This document shows positions 55,788 through 64,000 of a stretch of DNA of 64,000 nt, in pieces. Numbering within the stretch: the first letter of the stretch is position 1; the number at the start of each line of letters is the position of its first letter. The stretch comes from Symsagittifera roscoffensis (taxonomy: Eukaryota > Xenacoelomorpha > Acoela > Convolutidae), in NCBI RefSeq assembly GCF_963678635.1, contig NC_087070.1, positions 28,082,848-28,146,847 of the forward strand, in the 5' to 3' direction. The translations under genes and the position numbers were made by a program. Below the pieces are notes generated by a model. The model ran no database searches and was not told where the DNA came from. It worked only from the letters and a program-made list of their open reading frames with translations.

Positions 55788-55985
55788 AAACAAAATTGCG
55801 TTTTTTGGGCGCGCGCTCCACCTCAAACTTAGTATATATTGGCGCCTTTACAAAATATTTTAGAGAGTCGGTCGGCCAAAGATGGATTTCTTGAAAAAAA
55901 CCAAAGGGACCCTTTGGGTCGGCAGGGGGTCGTATTCCTGAGGGTGAAGGCGTCTGCCCCCCCCCCCCCCCCTAAATCCGCCCTG
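55788..55985 (+). repeat. hAT MITE right half in array unit
   Basis: From TTTTGACAAACAAAATTGCG to CCTAAATCCGCCCTG, lacking the left half and left terminal repeat. The flank CTGCTAATTATG is the same as in the intact copy. A second such half ends at 57547, and a further truncated one lies at about 54525-54690. Confidence 0.65.
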
Positions 55986-56454
55986 CTGCTAATTATGTTG
56001 TTGGGAAAAAATGAGAAATTTTTTCCATATTTGACTTCTCCATCAATTAAAAGATTTTTTATCCCTTTTTAAACTATACCTTCTAAACTTTTGGTTGCCA
56101 GTAGATACCAGTAGCTGATAGTCAAAAGAGATGACAGTGCAATTGAACAAAATACCAGAGGCGCCAGTTCGCGTCCCAGCTTAGACATTTCAGTTTTTTT
56201 CAAATTATTTTTCCACTTTGATCGATTTGAAATTGGAATCTTTACAATGCGATCATTTGAAAAGCGAAGCAGACAATTTTCATACTGAAAATTGCTCAAA
56301 AAATGCAATCATGTAGTGGTTTAAAAGTTTTTGTTCAGTTTATTTTGATTAGAGCATGATAACATAAAAAATTTCTTTCATTGTTTCGAGATTTTTTCAT
56401 TTTCAGCTAAAAAGCGATCCTAACAAATTGTTACTGGAAACATTTGTAGATTAG

Positions 56455-56970
56455 AACAAGACTGCTTGTATCAGGTCGAAGCCCTGAAAGTTCGGGCTGC
56501 CTTTTAAGGTTTTTTGGAGCAGTAATAACATAAAAAAATTAAATGTAATAAAATAAATTGAATTTTTTTTTAATTTGAATTTTTTAATGAAAATCATCAC
56601 CCAACGCGCCATTTAAAAAAAAAATTAAGCTTCTTGTAACAAATCAATTTCGGCAAATAAGCTTCTTCCGAACAATTTGGAACAATTTAAGGATGGATTA
56701 ACTCTCCGCTTACGCGTTAATAGCGCGAAATACATCGCGCGTTAATTGTCCCAAATTGGCCAAAATGGCAATTTTTAAACCCCCATAACTTTACAAAAAA
56801 AGATCACAGTTGAAATAGCGTTTCAAATTTGAGCTCAAGACAACCACACCTTTTGAATGATAGAAAAATTTTTGTTAAAAATGGCTAGTAAAAAAGTCGT
56901 AATTTGTCTGAAGAAAAAAAAACCCACCCCGACCACAAAAACTCCGTTACTTTCGGATCAAAAATCGGAA
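56455..56970 (-). mobile_element. GTTCCGAC-family element, copy 8 (reverse)
   Basis: As copy 7, with CTCCGCTTACGCGTTAATAG preserved. The terminal inverted word is altered to AGTTCGGGCTGCC. Confidence 0.7.
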
Positions 56971-58029
56971 TTATAGATTTATATTCGATAAAAAGCATAC
57001 AAATTGATATAAAACCTAACTCTTTTGAAATTTGTAGAAATAAGAAAACATTTTACAATAAATAATTGAAATTAGTTCCAAATCGTGCAAAAATAGGACG
57101 AATATTGTAAATATTTCCTTTTCTTTTAAAAAATCTTTTAAATTTTGTATTACTAAGAAAACATCTTACAATAAATAACTGAAATTAGTTCCAAATCGTC
57201 GAACAATAGGACAAATATTGTATAATTTTCCGAAAACAGTTTTATGTGTAATTGGGTTAAGGCCAAAATTTATCACTCCTAACGCGCGTCAGCGGAAGTT
57301 TTACATCGTATTCAAATTGTAGAAAAATTAATCGTATGTTGTACGCTATTTTAAAAAAAAATTGCGTTTTTTGGGCGCGCGCTTCCCCTCAAAGTTAGTA
57401 TATATTGGCACCTTTAGAAAAATTTTAGGGTCGGTCGGCCAAAAATGGATTTCTTGAAAAGTACCAAAGGGACCCATTGGGTCGGCAAGAGGTCGCTTTC
57501 CTGAGAAGGTAGGCGTCTGCCCCCCCGCCCCCCTAAATCCGCCCCTGCTGCTAATTATGTTGTTGGGAAAATGAGAAATTTTTTCCCTTTTTTGTTTTCT
57601 CCATAAATTAAAAGATTTTTTATCCCCTTTTAAACTATACTTTCTAATCTCTTGGTTGCCAGTAGATACCAGTAGCTGATAGTTTAAAGAGATAACAGTG
57701 CAATTGAACAAAATACCAGAGGCGCCAGTTCGCGTCCCAGATTAGACAATTCAGTTTTTTTTACAGTTTTTTTTCCACTTTGATCGATTTGAAGTTATTG
57801 ATTGGAATTTTTACAATGCAATCATTTGAAAAGCTTAGCAGACAACTTTCATATAGAAAATTGCTCAAAAGTTGCAATCATGTAGTGGTCTAAAAATTTT
57901 TGCTTAGTTTATATTGATTAGAGCATGATATCATAAAAAAATTCCTTTCACTGTTTTCAGATTTTTTTAAAATTTTTTAGCTAAGAAAGCGATCCGAATA
58001 AATTGTTACTGGAAACATTTGTAGATTAG

Positions 58030-58557
58030 AACAAGACTGCTTGTATCAGGTTGAAGCCTGGAATGTTCCGACTGCCTTTTAAGGTTTTATGGAGCAGTAA
58101 TAACATTAAAAAAAATTGAATGTAATAAAATAAAATGAGTTTTTTTTTTTAATTTGAATTTTTTATGAAAATCATCACCCCACACGCCATTTAAAGTAGA
58201 AAAAGATAAATTTAGCTTCTTGTAACAAGTCAATTTTGGCAAATAAGCTTCTTTCAAACAATTTGGAACGATTTTAAGACGGACTAACTCTCCGCTTACG
58301 CGTTAATAGCGCGAAATATATTGCGCGTTAATTGTCCCAAATTGGCCAAAATGGCAATATTTAAACCCCCTTAACCTTACGAAAAATTATCACAGGTGAA
58401 ATATTTTTTCAAATTTGAGCTTAGGACAAACACACTTTTTGAATGATTAAAAAAATATATTCGTCAAAAATGGCTAGTTAAGAAGTCGAAATTTGTCTAA
58501 AGAAAAAACCCACCCCAACCACAAATATTCCGTTACTTTCGTATTGAAAATCGTAAC
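58030..58557 (-). mobile_element. GTTCCGAC-family element, copy 9 (reverse)
   Basis: The last copy of the array. TGTTCCGACTGCC and CTCCGCTTACGCGTTAATAG are intact; the hairpin arm is mutated (TTGAAGCCTGGAA). Confidence 0.7.
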
Positions 58558-58830
58558 AATAGGGTTATATTAGATAAAAAGCATACAAATTGATATACAA
58601 TCTAGAAATTTTAAAATTTGTAGAACTAAGAAAACATTTTACAATAAATAATTGAAATTAGTTCCAAATCGTGGAAAAATAGAACAAATATTGTAAAAAC
58701 TTCCGGAAAACAGTTTTATGTGTAATTAGGGTAATTGCCAAAATTTAGTGCTCCTAACGCGCGTCAGCGGAAATTTTACATCGTATTCAAATTGTAAAAA
58801 AATTAATCGTATGCTGTATGCTATTTGATG

Positions 58831-59432
58831 AATTTAAAAATTAGCCCGACGTTCGAACAAGACTGATATTATGCGTGGGACGGTTTTTTATTATTCAGTC
58901 AATTTTTGACTAGAGAGCTAAATACTGTTATCCGGAGCTCAGTTGATTAAAAAAATTAAAGGAGATTTTTTTCCGTAAGGTTTTGAGTGGTTGAGTATTT
59001 GGCCAAGTAGTGATAATTAGCTCACGATCGGGTTGACATACCACCGTCAATTAGTTGCATAGCTAAGCCTGCGATATTTCAGCGCTATTCGAGTAATGAT
59101 TCCGTAGAAATTCAGCGTCAAAACTAGAAGCTTTCAAATGAGAGTGTGAGTTGATAAGCCCTTTAAACATGTCTGCAAAGCTGATGGTTGGGGACATCGA
59201 GTTCCGGTAGTTCACAAATTTTGCTCATTTTGAAAGAATCTTAATCGATGCTTTATCGCTGAAAAAAACTCACATTAGCGATGATCAATCAATAAAAATG
59301 CTATTGTGGCCATGAACATAAGAGTTTATCGAGGGCGATCGCTGGTTTTTTTTAAACTTTTTTTTCTCTTATTTTCAAAGTGAGCTCAACTGCGCGAAAT
59401 ACTGCGTTATTTTAACACGCGTAAGCGGCTAT
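58831..59432. other. Unassigned stretch between array and foldback MITE
   Basis: Diverged GTTCCGAC-family traces are visible (GTTCGAACAAGACTG near 58850, AACACGCGTAAGCGGC at 59414). Nothing else. Confidence 0.45.
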
Positions 59433-59434
59433 TA

Positions 59435-60155
59435 CAGTGATGATTTAAATTAACCGGACAAAACCCGTTAAACTTAAAATTTGAAACGCGTTTTTCTCAA
59501 AATGGGTTGAGTTTAGGTGAAAACTTATGAAGACAAAACTTGCTTAAAATTTTAGAATTAATATGGTGTAATTTGTTTTGCGAAATACGGGCCCAAAATT
59601 TAACCCCAAAAATGGGTCATTTTGGCTTTTCTTATTTAATCAAAAGTTACGTCAAAAACACCCAGTCGATCACAGACATAACTATATAGCGCCTTAGGTA
59701 GCCCAACAAACTTTAAAAAGGGTATATTCTCCAAAGCGTGTATAAGTTAATTTATTTTCGTTTGATAGACAAAAAAGGTCGTTTTTACTATAAAAAATAC
59801 CAACTATTTATTTCAAAACAGTTTTTCAACAATTTGCATATTTTTTGGAGAATATACCCTTCTTAAAGTTTGTTGGGCTACGTAAGGCGCTCACTTTGAT
59901 ATAATTCTGTCTGTAATCGACTGGGTATTTTTTGGCGTAATTTTTGATTAACTAAGAAAAGCCAAAATGACCCATTTTTGGGGTAAAATTTTGGGCCCGT
60001 ATTTCGCAAAACAATTTACACCTTACTAATTTTGCTAACATTTTAAGCAAGGTTTGTCTTCATAAGTTTTCACCTAAACTCAACCCTATTAGAGAAAAAC
60101 GCGTTTTAAATTTGAAGTTTAGCTCGTTTTGTCCGGTTAATATAAATCAGCACTG
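59435..60155. mobile_element. Foldback Tc1/mariner-type MITE, 721 bp
   Basis: Two inverted arms of about 300 bp (59435-59735 and 59846-60155) around a 110-bp loop. The ends read CAGTGATGATTTAAATTAAC and, inverted, CAGTGCTGATTTATATTAAC, each bordered by a TA dinucleotide (59433-59434, 60156-60157). CAGTG ends with TA duplication are typical of Tc1/mariner-type elements. Arms agree by eye at about 90% over GGGTATATTCTCCAAA and GCCCAACAAACTTTAAAAAG. No ORF. Confidence 0.8.
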
Positions 60156-60225
60156 TACTTTTTTCCGAATTGAATTGAAGCGGGCTATTTGGACTTGCTA
60201 TTAAAATAAATTTTATTACAACCAC

Positions 60226-60276
60226 TCCGAAAAACTGGTCCGAAAAACTGGTCCGAAAAACTGGTCCGAAAAACGG
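60226..60276. repeat. 13-bp tandem repeat, about 4 units
   Basis: TCCGAAAAACTGG repeated three times, followed by a fourth partial unit TCCGAAAAACGG. The units are nearly identical, so the expansion is recent. Confidence 0.85.
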
Positions 60277-61300
60277 AATAAGGCAATAACTATTGCGGTC
60301 TTTCTCCTTTTAGTCATCTCAGCATTATTTTACTTCCTACGATAGTCATACCAAAGTTCATCGAGGAAGCATTAATTCGGTAACAACCGAAAAATATCAG
60401 CTTATCAGCTGCAAACTAGAAATGGCAATTCTCAGATTTGCATAAAAATTCAACTTATTCTCTAAGCTTTGAACAGCATAAACGAAACTTCAAAAACGAG
60501 ATCCCAATGGTTTTCCCTGCCCTAAAAATAACTAGGAGCACAAAGCATCTTAGACTTGAAAATGCGAAAAAGAAAGCTCGTATTAGAGCGAAATCCTTAA
60601 TTTTGGACTGGATCTCAAATAATCTCACACATTGCCATGGTAAAGAAATCAGTGATAGAGGACGGTCGAAGAGGAAAATCCTCCAATAACAAAAGGCAGG
60701 TTTATTGGATTCGGGAACTATGTAAACAAGAAAAACAGAAGAACCTTGACGTGCAGATAGAACAGAAAAATCTAAATGCATTGTTGGCAAAAAAACAGAA
60801 AACAATTGATTTTTCTGGAGTTGCATAGGCGTTTGAATACAGCTTCAAAACCAATCATCATATGTACAATGGTTTACACCGGATTTTTCTCAAAACTTCA
60901 AAACCGAAGCCTCTCCAACATGTCATAGTTGGCCTACATTCCAACTATTTAACCTTGCTTCTGCCAGAAAAAAAAAACACCCAAAAAAAGTTCCTTCTCA
61001 CAAAAACTTGAAAATTTGAATTAGTTATAAATCATAAAGCATCAGCCATAATTATTTCAAATTAAGTGTTCCATAATGATGTTTAATTCTGGACTTAAAC
61101 TCTCATCTTCGGTTATCCACTTGTTGTTATCCACTTCAATGGTCCAAATTTTTTTGCTCACAAGCATATTCATCTCCAAGTATCAAAGCGTAAATATTCA
61201 ACTTCAATGATTCTTCGGCCATTTTCTCTGGGATGCTTTGGTTAAGATGACGTCATGCTTTAATCCTTCTTATCCTCCTGTAATTGCATAACAATGGATT
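60277..61300. other. Unassigned stretch with two short basic ORFs
   Basis: Overlapping + strand ORFs at 60438-60689 (83 codons) and 60637-60828 (63 codons) are Lys/Arg/Asn-rich, with no motif, splice context or family resemblance that I can see. They could be remnants of a transposon protein or chance ORFs. Confidence 0.3.
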
Positions 61301-61309
61301 GCAATCAAC

Positions 61310-62135
61310 TTCCCTGGTTGACCAAAACTGCTTATCATACAATTCTCATAAATGGGAAATTTCTTTTCATACAATTTCATACAATTCCATACGTACAGAA
61401 AATTGTGAAAAAACTCTATAATAAATATTTTCCCCATATATGCAAAATGTATGATAGGTGTTTTCCCCATAAACCAAAGTTGTTTACTGTTTCTAAATTT
61501 ATTTTCTGAAAAATTTTGGGTTGTGTTTGCAACCGAACACAAGTGACAAAGACCTTGGTTACTCAAAGCACCAAAGGTTGGACGGTCTTACATTTACAAT
61601 GCATGAAAAACAACCTGAATTGTCTTCTAGATGTCTTTCACAAATGATAAAACAAAAGTTACAAACTTTTAATTATTGGCAATTTTTTTCAGTGACGATT
61701 ATTTTGAATGTTTGAATTTTCAAATTATCAGACATTGATCAAGGCATACATAAACGCGCCATACAAAAGAAATAGGAATTTTCAGCGTTTTTGAAGAAAA
61801 AAAAGTAGGTGAAAAGAAAAGCAAATAAATTTTTGGGCAAATTTTCAAAATTACTTGAAAAAATGTTTGTGTCGCCATCAAAAACTGCCAGTTATACAAT
61901 TTCCATATGGAAATTGTATGAAAAGCATTTTTTTCAAAAAAAATATTCTAAATCAGTTCTTCTGTTACCAGTCTATTCAACGACTCTCAAAAAGCCGCAG
62001 AAAAAATGTTTTTTCTATTGTTTTTCGAAAATGTATGAAAATTGTATGACAAGCCTTTTCTCCATACACTTGATGTATGGATTTGTATGATAATGATTTT
62101 TGTTGTATAGAATTGTATGATAGGCTTTTTCGGAG
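61310..62135. repeat. TTGTATGA/TCATACAA-rich dyad region
   Basis: TCATACAATT words dominate the left part (61331-61395) and their reverse complement AATTGTATGA dominates the right part (61910-62125). A perfect 26-bp palindrome centred on CCATATGG lies at 61894-61919. The arrangement suggests a degenerate inverted-repeat element or nested copies of a short one. No coding capacity recognised. Confidence 0.55.
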
Positions 62136-62659
62136 TATGGAAGTCAACCCGGGTTCATTTAGATAATGTAGCGACGACCTGAAAAAATGATTTGCAGCGA
62201 TTAACAATTGAATTAGTTTGATACAAATTTTAGCTTGAAAAATTATTTTCAATCAATTTTGAAACGATTCAAACCAATGATCTCAACTTTTTTGTTACAT
62301 TTTCTTACTGATTTTGAGTAGCAATGAAATCCATTCGAACCGTTTTCTGTCCTCTTTTTTGTATACTCATTTTATACAGATTCTTTACAGATTATTGTCA
62401 GATTTTCTCGGTAACCGAAGAAGAGAAATCTGGGAATTTAGTGAATGTCCAACTGTTGGCAATATCGGCACTTTGAGCACCTAAATCGGTCAAAAATTAG
62501 AGCGTTTTAGGTTGATTAGTCTTTCGGACAGTTTTTACATGTGAAAGTCAGAAAGAAACAGAAACACGTCAAAATGAACATGTTTAGATTTAACTATATT
62601 CAGATTTTGCCAACAATTTGACAATAATTATAAGAGGACTTTCTTTTCATTCGACTTTC

Positions 62660-63260
62660 ATTACGAGGCCAAATTGTGCATTTTGTAAATTGTAATCGGA
62701 ATCCGCAAAAAAGACATTGGCTTCGCAAGGTTCCTGTTGATGTTTGACCTGAGAAAAACCTCAACTATTACTAATCTGTGATTTTTTGCACCAAAAATAA
62801 ATAAATCTAACCTTAATTGTTCAATTCTCCCATAATAGAGAAGTTATGTGGGTTTGGAAGTTGCTAATTTGTCAAATTTTTGATGTTGAACAAGCGATGT
62901 AAAATGCGTTCACTTGACCTAAACGAGACCAAACTGTGATTTCTTCGCATTGTAAGTGGATTCCGCAATAGGTCAATATCCGATTCAACGGAAAGTGGGC
63001 AATATTGCTCACTTTCGTTGATCTTCTTTGCTGTTTTGGATTTCACAAACAAACACCTTAAGCACTGTGACGCTCAAAATAGACAAATTTTCAGAATCCG
63101 CAACAATATTTATGAAATCCCGAACAACTTTACGAACCCACAAATAAATAAATTGACATGTGTATTATTTAAAATATGCTGCTGCAGAATCCGCAAAATG
63201 AAACGGAATCCAAGTTCCGAAAGTAATCCGCAAATGGTCAGTGGAATCCGCTTTTCTGTG
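62660..63260. repeat. GGAATCCGC-rich dispersed repeat, copy 2
   Basis: Shares CATTACGAGGCCAAATTGTG, TTCTTTGCTGTTTTGGATTT and dense GGAATCCGC/GGATTCCGC words with 20955-21450. Two sub-blocks (from 62660 and from 62920) both open with an ACGAG(G/A)CCAAA-like word, so the unit may itself be duplicated. Confidence 0.6.
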
Positions 63261-63309
63261 AGGATTCCATTCACATAAAAAAAAAATTCATTACATCTTT
63301 TACATTCCA

Positions 63310-64000
63310 TTAACATCTTTTTTTTACCAGGTTGTCACCAGCAAGTTCAATCTCAATTACTAAATTGTTTTAAAGTTTTCAGTTGAATTACCTATCTCAA
63401 CTCCTGCTTCCTATTTTAATCTCAAATGCTGTCAAACTACCAACTTCGATCATCTCAATTCCTCTCAGGCACCCAATTTCGATCCCAATTCTTTCGATCT
63501 CAATTTCAGTTTTTTTTCTCATCAATCCAACGCATCTGATCTAATTGAGAGACCATTAGCTCCATGAATCCATATAGATATCAGATGCCTCCCAGTTGAT
63601 TTTAAAAAAGACCAGATAGAAAATCTAATGTCTTACACAAGCCAGAAAAAAATTTGGACACAAAAACAAGAAAAATTTACTTCTATGTCTAAACAAAAAT
63701 GCAAAATTTTCAAGTACGAAAAACCAAATGGCCTATTGAACTAGTCCGTTGCCAAGCCTAAATACTCCTCAGGCTTGTTCCAAGACCCTGTCCACCACTA
63801 GTCTCTACAATATATAGCAAGAGCCGAAACACACGTCGAGGGAACATAATTTTTTTGGACCTTGAATCTAAATTTTTTTAAGAGACGATTTATGAAAAAA
63901 TTTCAAATTTTGAAAAAAAAAATCTAATTTTGTTTAAATTTTTGCCGGCTTATATTTAATCAACTGCTTATTTAGCGGACCCAGTTTTGTACAAGGTTTA
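63310..64000. other. Right edge, unassigned
   Basis: 63340-63520 contains loosely repeated ATCTCAATT / TTCGATC words. The rest is AT-rich with no gene or element end. Confidence 0.5.

Larger units (their letters stand above)
54440..58830. repeat. Tandem array of shortened duplication units
   Basis: The landmark TTGCGTTTTTTGGGCGCGCG recurs at about 54537, 55796 and 57362 (and, in the larger copies, at 48742 and 53034), giving periods of about 1.26 and 1.57 kb here. Each unit has the right half of the hAT MITE, usually the CTGCTAATTATG spacer (missing at about 54690), a reverse GTTCCGAC-family element, and a closing segment ending CTGTATGCTATTT. All MITE halves share the same right flank, so the units arose by tandem duplication and not by independent insertion. 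Confidence 0.75.

Noticed and set aside
60438..60828. Two overlapping Lys/Arg-rich ORFs
   Set aside because: Low-complexity basic composition, no motif and an equally long ORF on the other strand; chance ORFs cannot be excluded.

Overview
The window is animal (metazoan) nuclear DNA, most likely from a repeat-rich invertebrate. The grounds are GT-AG introns of up to about 9 kb, short GC-richer exons in AT-rich non-coding DNA, an animal-type gene (the conserved C-terminal half of a CCDC17-like protein), and a high density of hAT-type, Tc1/mariner-type, Helentron-like and Ty3/Gypsy-type elements. I cannot name the species or phylum from the sequence.

Region 1 (about 1-23.9 kb) holds the 3' part of one host gene on the + strand: eight coding exons (1016-23782), about 494 residues and a stop codon, with all splice phases agreeing. 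Its introns hold a decayed hAT transposon with a broken transposase (1377-3402), a very diverged tandem array of about 330-bp units (7.9-10.4 kb), an SGNH-hydrolase-like remnant (10.69-10.96 kb), several copies of a GTTCCGAC-ended repeat (13.7-16.2 kb), a cluster rich in GGAATCCGC (20.95-21.45 kb) and hAT-type MITEs (18.65, 21.84 and 22.39 kb).

Region 2 (about 24-58.8 kb) is repeat-dominated and has no recognisable host gene. A unit of about 4.3 kb is tandemly duplicated (26941-50162 and 50170-54440), followed by shorter related units to about 58.8 kb. The first copy is split by an 18.9-kb LTR retrotransposon (29722-48633) with LTRs of 410 and 413 bp, TG...CA ends and a 4-bp target duplication. 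The second copy keeps the empty site. The element encodes Gag-Pol in the Ty3/Gypsy order (protease, reverse transcriptase, RNase H, integrase), two tiny hydrophobic ORFs, a 377-codon frame with no methionine (ORF-X), an envelope-like glycoprotein, and an unrecognised 602-codon ORF that starts in an ATGA overlap with the env stop. This copy is damaged: four in-frame stops, one 1-nt frameshift and a lost zinc-knuckle cysteine. That load fits neutral decay at the roughly 1% LTR divergence.

Region 3 (58.8-64 kb) contains a 721-bp TA-flanked foldback MITE, a 13-bp tandem repeat, a TTGTATGA-rich dyad region and a second GGAATCCGC-rich cluster, with no convincing gene.

The most interesting object is the giant env-bearing Ty3/Gypsy element with at least two sizeable proteins I cannot assign (ORF-X and the post-env ORF), together with a native pre-integration site 23 kb away that fixes its ends exactly.
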